The position numbers and the translations under genes are program-made. The notes below the pieces were generated by a model. That model saw nothing but the letters and a program-made list of their open reading frames with translations. It ran no database searches and had not been told where the DNA came from. A stretch of DNA of 40,802 bases from Candidatus Methanophagales archaeon (GTDB lineage: Archaea; Halobacteriota; Syntropharchaeia; Alkanophagales; Methanospirareceae). Positions within the stretch are counted from its first letter, which is position 1. Every line of letters starts with the position of its first letter. The stretch is taken from contig JAUWND010000003.1 in the NCBI GenBank assembly GCA_030612835.1, positions 1 to 40,802 of the forward strand, given 5' to 3'. Below are positions 15,440-24,194 of this stretch, piece by piece.

Positions 15440-16453
15440 ATGACGGCTAAATGTATTTGGATTTGGAAGGGCTTCTCAGTCATTTTGGCATTATACGTTA
15501 TCTTGCTTCTGGTGTCGCCTTCTATTGCAGGTGCATGTCCCACGGGAGTTAGTTGTAGCTGCAGTGATGATGCCGCCTTTGGTGCGGCCCTTAGCGCAGG
15601 CATGAAAATCCCTAATGAAGAAGCAGGAATGCCGGCATACACAAATGTTAGTGAGATGTTGACATACACAAACGCGGAATACAACTTTTCAATTGGCTAT
15701 CCCCATGATTGGACAGTGCAAGAAAACCTTCTGGACACTGAGGTGATATTCTCCGGGCCGATAGAGGATAATTACACGATAAACGCGAACGTAAGAACAG
15801 TAGAACTACCAGACGACACAATTAATGGCGAACCTGTTTCGGGGCATATAATTAGAACCACAACGGATGAAGGGATTGACGTTAAACATATGCAAGCATG
15901 TTTCGTACGTAATAGAACAGCATATGTAATAGGATTCACTGCTGCATCGAGCACATTTGATACTGCAGAAACGGATTACTTTGTGCCCATGTTACAAAGC
16001 TTTAAGTTCATAGAAGAAGCGGTTGGAATAGAGATTTCAGTAACAAACCAGTCTAAAGTCTTGGAAGGTGGTAATTTCACTGCATTTGTAACAGTAAATG
16101 ATGCTACTAACTTCACAATATTTCTGTTTAAGCTGAACTATGATTCTTCGGTCATAGAGTTAATCGAAGTCGAAAAGGGATTTGATAGCCCAACATCTAG
16201 TAGCTCTACATGGCTGAGGTGGGGTGATAAGGAAAAAGGCACAGTGCAAATTATCGCTTACTCTGATCCATTTGGGACGCTAGTTAACGGATCCGCGGAA
16301 CTCGTAAGGTTTGAGTTCCATGTTGTTGGACGTGCAGGAGAAAAAAGCGTTCTTGATATTCAAGGGATTATTGGTGATTCCGCTATGGAATCAATAGAAA
16401 CGATATGGGTGGACTCGGAGGTTACAGTCACGTCTGGAGAGGCACTGTCTTAA
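15440..16453 (+). CDS. Secreted protein with PsbP-like and cohesin-like domains
   Basis: The 337-residue protein has an N-terminal TM or signal (about 10-31) and a Cys-containing stretch (ACPTGVSCSCSDD). A PsbP/DUF1795-like domain follows (about 75-195; YNFSIGYPHDWTV start and MLQSFKFIEE end). A cohesin-like beta-sandwich fills the rest (about 198-335; ISVTNQSKVLEGGNFTAFV, GSAELVRFEFHV, SVLDIQG). Several NxS/T sites suit archaeal surface glycosylation. Cohesin-like domains suggest it binds a dockerin-type partner on the cell surface. The last three residues (ALS) and stop come from an inserted MITE; without it the gene would end at GE followed by TAA. Confidence 0.75.
   Translation: MTAKCIWIWKGFSVILALYVILLLVSPSIAGACPTGVSCSCSDDAAFGAALSAGMKIPNEEAGMPAYTNVSEMLTYTNAEYNFSIGYPHDWTVQENLLDTEVIFSGPIEDNYTINANVRTVELPDDTINGEPVSGHIIRTTTDEGIDVKHMQACFVRNRTAYVIGFTAASSTFDTAETDYFVPMLQSFKFIEEAVGIEISVTNQSKVLEGGNFTAFVTVNDATNFTIFLFKLNYDSSVIELIEVEKGFDSPTSSSSTWLRWGDKEKGTVQIIAYSDPFGTLVNGSAELVRFEFHVVGRAGEKSVLDIQGIIGDSAMESIETIWVDSEVTVTSGEALS
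16433..16440. repeat. 8-bp target-site duplication, left copy
   Basis: TCTGGAGA stands directly before the left MITE end and again directly after the right end at 16608-16615, with no mismatch. Confidence 0.9.
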
Positions 16454-16607
16454 AAACTAGTGATTTATCAACGCGGAGATCGCAGAGGGCGCAGAGTTTA
16501 AGAGCGTTCCAATTCACGCTTGGTTTTTCTAATGCCTCTGCGTTCTCTGTGTGCTCTGCGGTGAAACTTGAGGATATAGTGATTTCACTGGAAAATTCGA
16601 CAGTGCC
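16441..16607. mobile_element. MITE copy 2, IS6-like ends, with target duplication
   Basis: This 167-bp element runs from GGCACTGTCTTAAAAA to the inverse of GGCACTGTCGAATTTTCC. Flanking TCTGGAGA is duplicated exactly (16433-16440, 16608-16615). GGCACTGT-type ends plus 8-bp duplications are known for IS6-family transposition, so the element was probably moved by such a transposase in trans. The interior is close to the inverse of copy 1 at 4798. The perfect duplication shows a rather recent insertion. It carries no gene. Confidence 0.85.
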
Positions 16608-16660
16608 TCTGGAGAATAATCTTTCAGCAGTTTAGCTGGTTCTGAACTCGCGCGAATTAG

Positions 16661-18586
16661 TTATCCTTTAACCTCGCTCACTCCGGATTTCCCATACGCC
16701 TTCTGCACCACTATTACATGAACGCTTGGATCAGTTACGCTTAACTGGCTGGGCGTGATCAATAGACATTCCGATTCTTTCATTGATGAAATCATCATCT
16801 TATATATCTCTTCTCGATTCCTCGGGTCCATGTGTATATCGAATTCGTCCACCGCTCGGAAAGGAGACCGGAGCAGTTGCTGGATGGCTAAAAGAAACGC
16901 CATTATCAAAGATGTCTTCTCCCCTCCACTCTGCGTATAATAATCGAACAGGACAGGGGGGGAGCCTTTGAACCCAACAAAGAGTTCTAAACCCGCGTTT
17001 TCTAGAGTGCCATCATCGGTATTAACCACCCGTGCTAACCCCGTAGCACTTATACCGGCCAGGATTTGCTTAAATGAGGCGTTGATAGAATCTAAGAGGT
17101 CCGTGATCGCTTTACGCCATATTTCCCGCCTCGATTCGAGTTCCTTAAGACCCTCTCGTTTATTCGATGCTACAATCTCCGATTTCTCTTGCAATTCATC
17201 AAACAACTTCGAATAATTAGAATATATCTCTTCCGTCTCTTCCGGTATCTTGCCCAGAGCGTCTATTCTTGCTGCCACCAAATTCAGCTCATTCTCTATT
17301 TCGCTCTGTTTCCTTTCCGTATCTATTCGTTCACCCGCTTTCTTCTTCAACGATGCTAAATCCGCCAACTTCTGATTCGCTTTCTCCAGCTCCGATTTTA
17401 TCGCTTTTATCTCCATTTCTAGCATGTCGCGCTTAAACTTAAGGACCTCTCCCTTTACACGATAAGTAATATAATCATCCAGGTTAGATTCCAGACTTCG
17501 GTCAACGGCTCCGAGTCCACTTTGCACCTTCTTTATTGCTTCTTTTAGTTCTTTCGCTCGTATACCTATCTCTTTTTGTCTTTCCTTTAGTTCAGCCGCT
17601 TCTTCCTTCTTCCCTAGTTCGCGTAGCATCTGTTCTTTCTCGCGCAGATGGTCTGTTGAAAGTACAAATATCGCCTCTTCTTTCTCTAAATGTAAAAGTT
17701 CATAAAAGTGTTCCTTAGAGTTTATCTTCCACGAGTCGAGTTTTTCCCGCCATTGATTTATCTTCTCTCTTGTATCCTCCATCTCCTCTGAGCTAGACAG
17801 AACTGCATATTCCTTCACTTCGAGCCGTTCTTCGAGCTGCTTTGATGCCGCTTCCTGTTTTATTACACGAACCCATATCGCCTCTCTCTTCAGCCATTTT
17901 CTTCGCTCCTCCAGCTCGTCCCTCTGCATATACTTCTCGTGCATCTCTTTCCAGTAGCCAAGGCTCTCTTCTGCTCGTCCTAGCAATTCGGAAATAGACT
18001 CATCTTCACTTATGATAGATTCAAGCCGGTTCTTCGCTTCTACCACCTTCTCTCGATAAGAGCCGAAGCCAACAGCATCCTCTAAAAGCTTCAGCTTCTC
18101 CTGTGGTGATGTCAAGCAGAATTGTTCCATTGTGTTTTGATGCATTATTATCAACATATTATTTGGGTCTAGGCCAAAACCCTGGAACAGCCTGGCAACT
18201 TCTTCATAGCTCACCTGCTTGTAATCCGCTTCCCACCAGTAATTCCCATCGTTCTTCAGATACCGGGACAGCAGGAAAGTATCGGCATCAGAAAAGCTTA
18301 TTGGTCTCTTTCCGTTCTTCGCTTCGTTATCGAAGACTAAAGTAATCCTTCCGAGTTCCTTTCCCCGTCTTATCAAATCCCTCAGCCGTCTACTCCGTTC
18401 GGTATATATCTGACCCAAAGCGACAGAAATAGCCAATAGAATGGATGATTTGCCCGCTCCGTTAGGACCCGAAATCAGATTGATTCCCTGCTTCAGCGGT
18501 ATCCGCGCGTATTCGTACGACATGAAATTTTCTAATATTATCTCCTTCAGCCAGATGTCGGGCTCTGAGTCGGTGGATTTCGGCAT
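16661..18586 (-). CDS. SMC5/6-like chromosome ATPase
   Basis: The 641-residue protein has an N-terminal Walker A (SGPNGAGKSS, about residue 40), a long charged coiled coil (about 170-490), and a C-terminal ABC signature QSGGEKTS with Walker B RAVDEFDIHMDPRNRE. The phrase DPNNMLIIMHQNTMEQF and the DEFD(I)HMDPRNRE form match SMC5/SMC6-type proteins better than canonical SMC or Rad50, and no zinc-hook CxxC is seen. The coiled coil is much shorter than in full SMC proteins. It is likely to act in chromosome structure or recombinational repair. The divergent neighbour is a presenilin homologue. Confidence 0.82.
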   Translation of the reverse strand: MPKSTDSEPDIWLKEIILENFMSYEYARIPLKQGINLISGPNGAGKSSILLAISVALGQIYTERSRRLRDLIRRGKELGRITLVFDNEAKNGKRPISFSDADTFLLSRYLKNDGNYWWEADYKQVSYEEVARLFQGFGLDPNNMLIIMHQNTMEQFCLTSPQEKLKLLEDAVGFGSYREKVVEAKNRLESIISEDESISELLGRAEESLGYWKEMHEKYMQRDELEERRKWLKREAIWVRVIKQEAASKQLEERLEVKEYAVLSSSEEMEDTREKINQWREKLDSWKINSKEHFYELLHLEKEEAIFVLSTDHLREKEQMLRELGKKEEAAELKERQKEIGIRAKELKEAIKKVQSGLGAVDRSLESNLDDYITYRVKGEVLKFKRDMLEMEIKAIKSELEKANQKLADLASLKKKAGERIDTERKQSEIENELNLVAARIDALGKIPEETEEIYSNYSKLFDELQEKSEIVASNKREGLKELESRREIWRKAITDLLDSINASFKQILAGISATGLARVVNTDDGTLENAGLELFVGFKGSPPVLFDYYTQSGGEKTSLIMAFLLAIQQLLRSPFRAVDEFDIHMDPRNREEIYKMMISSMKESECLLITPSQLSVTDPSVHVIVVQKAYGKSGVSEVKG

Positions 18587-18670
18587 TTTTGCGGCTTTGC
18601 TGATATGACAATTTTACTTTATGGAAGTTAAAGGTTTTATTTAACCTAACTCTAATACCACAGGGATACA

Positions 18671-19519
18671 ATGAGCGAAGAAGAAGAAAAAGCAGAAGAA
18701 AAGAACTTGAGCATTTTTCTGTGCTTAGGTATGGCTGTTTTACTCGTGCTCACACAAGTAATAGCAGTACTGCTTGCAGCACCATTTGCAGCTTCGGGCA
18801 TAAAAGCTTTTCAAGATCCGGAGTCAATATGGAATACCGTATACTTCTTTATCCTTATTATAGGGTTCACCGCACTTATACTTCTAGTGCTCAAATTTGG
18901 GGGCGATAAACTTGTTCAGTTCATAATGCTCGCTGCGGTGGCAGTAACGATGTATTATGTAATGGCTGTTCTTGTTCCTTATGGCTATGTCCCGATAGTT
19001 ATCACTATCGCACTTACTGTTCTCCTCTATATATATCCGGAATGGTATATCCTCGATGCGACAGGATTGGTAATAGGGGGCGGTGCGGCAGCGATGTTTG
19101 GTATCTCGCTTAACATAATTCCTGTAATACTCTTGATGATACTATTGGCGATATATGATGCGATTTCGGTGTATAAGACGAAGCACATGGTATCATTGGC
19201 GGAATCCATCGTGGCTATGCGATTGCCGATCCTTTTTGTTCTGCCGCGGAAGCGGAATTTCTCTATTGTGAAGAATAGCGATATGGGGGAAGCGTTCTTC
19301 ATGGGACTTGGCGATGCGATTATACCGTCTATGTTAGTTGTGTCTGCGTTTGTGAACTACACAAGTGCAGCACCTGCGTTGGGTGCGGCACTAGGCACTT
19401 TAGCGGGTTATGCGGTACTGAGCAGAATTGCAGGCCGAGGGAAGCCGCATGCCGGACTGCCGTTTCTTAATTCCGGTGCGATAATTGGGTTTGTCATAGG
19501 ACTAGCTCTGCTTGTTTGA
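18671..19519 (+). CDS. Presenilin-like intramembrane aspartyl protease
   Basis: The 282-residue protein has nine likely TM segments. The catalytic pair is visible as IYDAISVY (YD motif, about residue 160) and MGLGDAIIP (GxGD, about 215), with the PAL-like element as GLPFLN near the C-terminus, where the usual PAL is altered. This matches archaeal presenilin homologues (PSH), which cleave single-pass membrane proteins within the membrane. The 3' end overlaps the convergent DUF357 gene by 18 bases. Substrates are unknown. Confidence 0.88.
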   Translation: MSEEEEKAEEKNLSIFLCLGMAVLLVLTQVIAVLLAAPFAASGIKAFQDPESIWNTVYFFILIIGFTALILLVLKFGGDKLVQFIMLAAVAVTMYYVMAVLVPYGYVPIVITIALTVLLYIYPEWYILDATGLVIGGGAAAMFGISLNIIPVILLMILLAIYDAISVYKTKHMVSLAESIVAMRLPILFVLPRKRNFSIVKNSDMGEAFFMGLGDAIIPSMLVVSAFVNYTSAAPALGAALGTLAGYAVLSRIAGRGKPHAGLPFLNSGAIIGFVIGLALLV

Positions 19520-19786
19520 GCCAATCTTTAGTTCTTCTTGCCATTTTGAGTTTATTATATTTGTAGAGTTTTTTTTTAGCCCATCTACGAGTCCATGAGC
19601 ATAGTTTATACAGCCAAAAGCAGTGAAGAAGTCACCTTTTTTAAGGTAATATTTCGTGTCTTCATAGTATCTCTTTGCGTTATCTACCACCTCTTTCTCA
19701 TTGCCATCGAGCGATAGGGAATCTAGCTCAGCTACGCTATCTTCAAAAAGAGCTATGTCCTTCTTTATCCGGTCTGTTTCGCTCAT
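19502..19786 (-). CDS. DUF357-family protein
   Basis: The start at the ATG MSETDRIKKD is preferred to the upstream GTG. The 94-residue helical protein has the motif NAKRYYEDTKYYLKKGDFFTA followed by GCINYAHGLVDGL, characteristic of the archaeal DUF357 family, which looks like an all-helical domain of unknown function. It lies tail-to-tail with the presenilin-like gene, overlapping it. Confidence 0.78.
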   Translation of the reverse strand: MSETDRIKKDIALFEDSVAELDSLSLDGNEKEVVDNAKRYYEDTKYYLKKGDFFTAFGCINYAHGLVDGLKKNSTNIINSKWQEELKIGSNKQS

Positions 19787-19879
19787 CCGCTCATCGCCTT
19801 TTACAACCACAAACCTGTATAGTGGGCATTTCCCCGGAGTCTGACTTAAAGTTTTGGATATTTCTTATATACTATGGCG

Positions 19880-20092
19880 TTAGTTCTTCGTTCCCCACTC
19901 ACCATTTAGCAGTCTATTTAAGGTCTCTTCAATTGGTTCATCCGAATACGTTAGTGCCAATATGCCTAGCTCCGCCGGATCAATACCGATAAATTCTACG
20001 TATTCCTCGGGCGTTAAACTGCTCAGATCCGCCCACGCTTTCTCGAAAAGATAAGTTTGTCGGGCCCTCTCTTCATCTGTGCTCATGTTCAT
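19880..20092 (-). CDS. Small acidic hypothetical protein
   Basis: The 70-residue acidic product (start MNMSTDEERARQ, second ATG two codons later) has no recognised domain, TM or Cys motif. The middle contains LTPEEYVEFIGIDPAELG, predicted helical. It runs in the same direction as the DUF357 gene but is downstream of no clear operon. A regulatory or antitoxin-like protein is possible, but nothing shows it. Confidence 0.5.
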   Translation of the reverse strand: MNMSTDEERARQTYLFEKAWADLSSLTPEEYVEFIGIDPAELGILALTYSDEPIEETLNRLLNGEWGTKN

Positions 20093-20515
20093 TTTATATG
20101 TTGGAACTGGATGTATATAATATCTTTGAATTATTCGTCTGGCTATACCTTATAAACACGAGATGATACTGACTTCTAGGCGAAAATGTGGATTAATACG
20201 GCTCGCTCTGTCTCTTGAATAATTTGGAGTTCTGCAGTTTCGACCAACTCTTCTTAAAGTTGCGCGATCTGGTTGCGGATACAACGAAACGAGCAATCGT
20301 TATTATAACTTCTAACTATAAATTTAATTTAGGACGCAGATTTACACGGATTTACACTGATTTGATTTTTTCTGCGTTAATCTGCGTTAATCTGTGTCAA
20401 TAAATATTTGATTTTAGTTTGTTCTCACTATTCGCGGTCTCACGAGCATCGAATACCTCTTCCTGAGACGAGAACATCTTACTAAATCAAATAGATGTTG
20501 ATAAGGGGCAAACAC
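20093..20515. other. Intergenic region with repeat family A
   Basis: Apart from the AT-rich promoter side of the small acidic gene and the repeat at 20327-20403, nothing is recognised here. The ORF-track entry 20215-20403 runs through the repeat and has no coding character. Confidence 0.5.
20327..20403. repeat. Palindromic repeat family A, copy 2
   Basis: Same sequence class as copy 1: GACGCAGATTTACACGGATTT, then tctgcgttaatctgcgttaatctgtgtcaataaa. It differs by an extra acactgattt in the middle. Confidence 0.78.
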
Positions 20516-21304
20516 CTATTGACGTCCCAGGAATTCTAGGACGACTTGTGCTAGGACGGCGGGCTTTTCTATGTATATGTTGTGCCCCACCCCTTCGAGT
20601 ATCTTCCACTGTGAACTGTGTATAGATTGATGGATCTGTTCTGATATGGCGAGCGGTGTAAATATATCCTCTCTTCCGGAGATTATCAGGGTTGGAACTG
20701 AGATCTGGGAGATTCTGCTCTTCACATTGAACTTCATGCAGGCTTCGGTTGCATGTGCGATTGCAGCAGGAGAATTGATTTTGATCCCCATTGCTTTTAC
20801 CTCCTCCATGAAGTGGGCGTTAGCAGTGACAAAATCAGGGTTAAAGGCCAGTTTTACCATCTCATCAAAGAATGTAGAATATCCACCCCTATCCAGGCTC
20901 TTACGAAGCCTAATAAAAGCCTTGTGGAGATGGACGTCAGTGTGACTGAAGGTGGAAACCAGAATGAGCGATTTAACCCTTTCCGGATGGTCAAGGACAA
21001 ACTGCTGGGCTATTGCCGCACCCATAGAAAAGCCGAGCAGGTGTGCCTGACGGATCTCCAGTTTCTGAAAGAGCGCAAAAAGATCTGCAGAGAATTGTTG
21101 GATTGAATATGGCATGTCCGGTTTCCCTGAGTCTCCATGACCTCGAACATCGGGAGCTATGGTTCGATAGTGCTTGGAAAACTCCGGCATTACCCACACC
21201 CATCCGGCCTGATCTCCGCTAAGGCCATGTATCAAGACCAGGGGGAAACCTGTTCCTTCCTCATGGTAATTGATCTCGATATCACGCACATCAACCTTTG
21301 ACAT
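20516..21304 (-). CDS. Alpha/beta-hydrolase
   Basis: The 262-residue cytoplasmic enzyme has the full alpha/beta-hydrolase plan: oxyanion region LIHGLSGDQAGW, nucleophile elbow GFSMGAA (Ser about residue 95), acid in GREDIFTP and His in GVGHNIYIEKP. It is closest in form to 3-oxoadipate enol-lactonase or esterase-type members, but substrate cannot be inferred. It stands alone between repeats and remnants; the sequence has a bacterial flavour, so acquisition by transfer is plausible. Confidence 0.88.
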   Translation of the reverse strand: MSKVDVRDIEINYHEEGTGFPLVLIHGLSGDQAGWVWVMPEFSKHYRTIAPDVRGHGDSGKPDMPYSIQQFSADLFALFQKLEIRQAHLLGFSMGAAIAQQFVLDHPERVKSLILVSTFSHTDVHLHKAFIRLRKSLDRGGYSTFFDEMVKLAFNPDFVTANAHFMEEVKAMGIKINSPAAIAHATEACMKFNVKSRISQISVPTLIISGREDIFTPLAISEQIHQSIHSSQWKILEGVGHNIYIEKPAVLAQVVLEFLGRQ

Positions 21305-21377
21305 TTCTATCCTCTCCTTGTCCTGTGCTTGATTCTTTTATAACGTATACTAAATAAACAAGAAGGATACGGAGAGA

Positions 21378-21668
21378 ATGGATAGTGAAGAAAAGTACAA
21401 ATATATCTTTGAAGATACAAGTTTTGAAAATCGAACTCGTGTTGATTGGATTACTGATTGCTTATTAGGTGATATACGAACTTACTTGAAAGGCATTAAG
21501 AAGATCATTTGTGAAAGCAGTGATGGAACTTCTGAAAAACCACTTGGTGGCGGTAATTTATCCGTTCCTATTCTAATTAGCTCTGCTCTTGAATTTGTAT
21601 CTGAATTGTATGCAGGTAATACCAGTTATATATTATATTTTAGGCTCTTCGCTATTTCATGTGGGTAG
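21378..21668 (+). pseudogene. Hypothetical gene, probably 3'-degraded
   Basis: The 96-residue ORF starts soundly (MDSEEKYKYIFEDTSFENRT) and reads like a real protein through SALEFVSELYAGNTSY, but the last 12 residues are uncharacteristic. Another frame just downstream reads MWVDVVKWLLKNPKSGEKSG before its own stop at 21733. This suggests a lost or frameshifted C-terminus. No family recognised. It is the only gene-like neighbour upstream of the nuclease-nitrilase fusion. Confidence 0.5.
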
Positions 21669-21818
21669 ATGTGGTTAAGTGGCTGTTAAAGAATCCCAAA
21701 TCAGGAGAAAAAAGCGGTAGTTACCCTAAATAAGTTTTTAAAATATTAATACTATGATACCCAAACATTTATAAATGGTGAGCACAATATTTTATCAACC
21801 GGCGATGATTTTCAACCA

Positions 21819-23510
21819 ATGAGAAAACAAGGATCAAAACCAACGAAATCACGATTTGAAATCTCGAAAATATCATCAACAGCAAAAGATAACAAAAAAT
21901 CTTCCCGCAGCGAATCCACAGAGACCACACAAAAAGAACACAACGAACGATGCCCTGATTGCAAGGATACAATTGAACGAATGCTCAAACAGATTTATGG
22001 CGATGTAAAACCGAATTACAAATTTAGAACTGGCACAAATCCAGAAGATTTCAGCGATAACCCATTTTATGACGATCTCCAGAGAATATATGAAAATCTC
22101 CAGAATTATAGGGGAAACAAAAACTTTGTGATTACGGATACACTACCCAACTGCGATTATTATGTTCCGGATCTAGGATTTGTTCTGGAATTTGATGAGT
22201 CTCAACATTTTACAATGCCACGAAAAATAGCACTGCTGAGCTATCCCTATAAATCACGATCTGGCTTTTCATTGGCACAATGGATTTCTACGTGCGATAA
22301 AATCAAAGCTCATGATCCGGATCCAATATACCGTGATGAGCAGCGTGCATGGTATGACACGCTAAGAGATTTTCTGCCTGAGTTCAAAGGTCTGGAACCC
22401 ACCGTAAGGCTTTATTCAAACGAGATGCAGTGGTGTAGCTTAAATCCTGATAATCGTGATGACATTGCACACTTCAAGGCCATTATTGAAGCCAGAAGAA
22501 GAGCGATAACTAACTGGATCGCCACAGTAGTCATCAAAAGCGGCTTTTGTAGCCTGGATGCTAAGTTTAAAGCGGACCTGAATATTAATCCAATCTCCGC
22601 TAATTTAAAAGCGGAATTAGATGCTAAGAAATTCACACTTACCGCAGCTGCAACAGTCACAGAGGAGCGAACGGATAAATGGACGATACACGATGGAAAT
22701 ACGATCTATAGCGCCTATAACGAAGATGAACGGCTGACTGTTTACAAATGCCATAACGAAGACCGGCTGAACGTTCTATCTAACGTTGTACAATCCATTG
22801 TGAAACGATCTACAGGCGATGGCGTCATTCTATTCCCCGCAGGCATGTTCTATACCGAAGAAAAACCGGCAAGCACATACTATAACAGAGTACAGGAAAC
22901 GCTCATACCCGTTCTCAAACAGACAACCAGCCATATCATTGTCTGCACAGGCGTAGATAGTGCCCGGGATCAGATCGCCTTAGCAATAGACAAAACCGGC
23001 ATCATCGCTAAAGGTCGTAAATTCTACACCGCGCCAGGTGAAGATCAAATAGAACTCGCACCGAATTATTCAACAGAAGAAGACGGTAAATCGCGTAGAT
23101 TCGAGCTGAACGACACCCGCTATTACATGTGCGTCTGCTACGACATCTTTGGGCTCCGGCATAAAGACCTGCACAATCCCGGAGTAGATGTCGTCCTGAA
23201 CCTGGTGCACTGTTTCTATCAGCCTGGAAAAGGCCCGTGTGGTTTAGCACTTTTTGCTAAACACGGCCTTGCAGGCGCATCGAAACAATGGAAATGCCCC
23301 GTATTTGCTGCAGTAATCTTTTTCAAACCGAACATCCCCACGCAGTGGCCTACTGGCGTATACTGGAACCAGGGCGATAAGAGCACCCGATTCTGGCGAT
23401 ATTCGGATAACCCGATCAAACCTGCGAATAACTTTGAAACAGAAATCGAAGAAGGTGTGGCTCTGGTTAGAATGTATAAACATCCGGGATTGGTGGCTCC
23501 GGCACAATAA
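21819..23510 (+). CDS. VSR/DUF559-like nuclease domain fused to nitrilase-like domain
   Basis: The 563-residue protein has a low-complexity basic N-terminus (1-45) and a CPDC pair. A segment with YYVPDLGFVLEFDESQHF (about 110-130) looks like the D...ExD..QH core of VSR/DUF559-type PD-(D/E)XK endonucleases. Then YRDEQRAWYDTLRDFLP, a spacer (about 225-280), and a C-terminal domain (about 310-555) with the nitrilase-superfamily pattern: GVILFPAGMF, KGRKFYTAPGED and MCVCYDIFGLRHKDLHNPGVDVVLNL. The nucleophilic Cys is kept, but the usual catalytic Glu of the FPE motif reads Ala. It is an isolated gene in a repeat-rich segment. A defence role is plausible but inferred. Confidence 0.6.
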   Translation: MRKQGSKPTKSRFEISKISSTAKDNKKSSRSESTETTQKEHNERCPDCKDTIERMLKQIYGDVKPNYKFRTGTNPEDFSDNPFYDDLQRIYENLQNYRGNKNFVITDTLPNCDYYVPDLGFVLEFDESQHFTMPRKIALLSYPYKSRSGFSLAQWISTCDKIKAHDPDPIYRDEQRAWYDTLRDFLPEFKGLEPTVRLYSNEMQWCSLNPDNRDDIAHFKAIIEARRRAITNWIATVVIKSGFCSLDAKFKADLNINPISANLKAELDAKKFTLTAAATVTEERTDKWTIHDGNTIYSAYNEDERLTVYKCHNEDRLNVLSNVVQSIVKRSTGDGVILFPAGMFYTEEKPASTYYNRVQETLIPVLKQTTSHIIVCTGVDSARDQIALAIDKTGIIAKGRKFYTAPGEDQIELAPNYSTEEDGKSRRFELNDTRYYMCVCYDIFGLRHKDLHNPGVDVVLNLVHCFYQPGKGPCGLALFAKHGLAGASKQWKCPVFAAVIFFKPNIPTQWPTGVYWNQGDKSTRFWRYSDNPIKPANNFETEIEEGVALVRMYKHPGLVAPAQ

Positions 23511-23513
23511 ATT

Positions 23514-23566
23514 GTTGACACCGATTAACGCAGAAGAAATTAAATCCGTGTAAATCTGCGTCTTAG
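23514..23566. repeat. Palindromic repeat family A, copy 3 (inverted)
   Basis: Reverse-oriented copy: TTGACACCGATTAACGCAGA...AAATCCGTGTAAATCTGCGTC. It sits directly after the stop of the nuclease-nitrilase gene. Confidence 0.75.
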
Positions 23567-23573
23567 TTGGTAG

Positions 23574-23777
23574 TTATACGTTATATATAATGAGAAATTG
23601 CAAAATAAGGAAACCGCGATCGCTGCTCTGGAACTTATAGAACAGCATTTGGGTATGACATCGCCAATATATCTCTTTAAAACTAGAGATTTGTCAAAAT
23701 CAGAAAATCACAAGATAGTAGATGCCATGTTCATGCCTACAACCCCCGCTTCTGAATCGCCCTCTTCACCTCGCTGA
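23574..23777 (+). pseudogene. Possible 3' remnant of an unidentified gene
   Basis: A frame without a start codon reads NKETAIAALELIEQHLG, then SPIYLFKTRDLSKSENHKIVDAMF, before a stop that overlaps the 3' end of the rsbW-like gene. The amino-acid composition looks protein-like, but it is too short for the ORF track and begins right beside repeat A. It may be a gene tail left after rearrangement. No family recognised. Confidence 0.3.
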
Positions 23778-24185
23778 TGCTTTCACCACCATCGTCAACA
23801 CATTCTTGCCATCCTTAAACTCATACTTGACCTCATCCACCAGCGTCTTCATGAAATATACCCCGAGTCCACCTATCTTCCGCTCTTCTAAACTCGCATC
23901 CAGATCTGGCGGAGGGACCGACGTGGGATCAAACGGCTTACCTCTGTCTTTGATGACCACTAGGACATCCTCACCACTTCTCCGGCAGGAGATATTAATC
24001 ATGCCCACATCTACGGTGTAGCCGTAGTTGATAATGTTAGTGCATGCCTCGTCAACAGCCATTTGAATCTCGAATATCTTACGATCCGCCAACCCAAATT
24101 CACGCATCGAATCAGTGATGAAATCACCTATCACCGCTAATTTCTCCAATTTCGATTCTATCTCGAGTTCAAACAGGTCTTCCAT
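23766..24185 (-). CDS. RsbW-like anti-sigma-type serine kinase
   Basis: The 139-residue GHKL ATPase has the HATPase_c_2 motifs: N-box MAVDEACTNIINYGY, VIKDRGKPFDP (G1 region) and GGLGVYFMKTLVDEV (G2 region). In bacteria such kinases bind a sigma factor or phosphorylate a STAS antagonist. An archaeon has no sigma factors, so the target must be another protein. It lies 9 bases after the SpoIIE-type phosphatase gene, and a STAS gene stands upstream in the same cluster, so a complete partner switch is encoded here. Confidence 0.9.
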   Translation of the reverse strand: MEDLFELEIESKLEKLAVIGDFITDSMREFGLADRKIFEIQMAVDEACTNIINYGYTVDVGMINISCRRSGEDVLVVIKDRGKPFDPTSVPPPDLDASLEERKIGGLGVYFMKTLVDEVKYEFKDGKNVLTMVVKASAR

Positions 24186-24194
24186 TTGTAATAT

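Noticed and set aside
20215-20403. Plus-strand ORF of 62 residues
   Set aside because: It runs through repeat family A and has no ribosome-binding site or domain.
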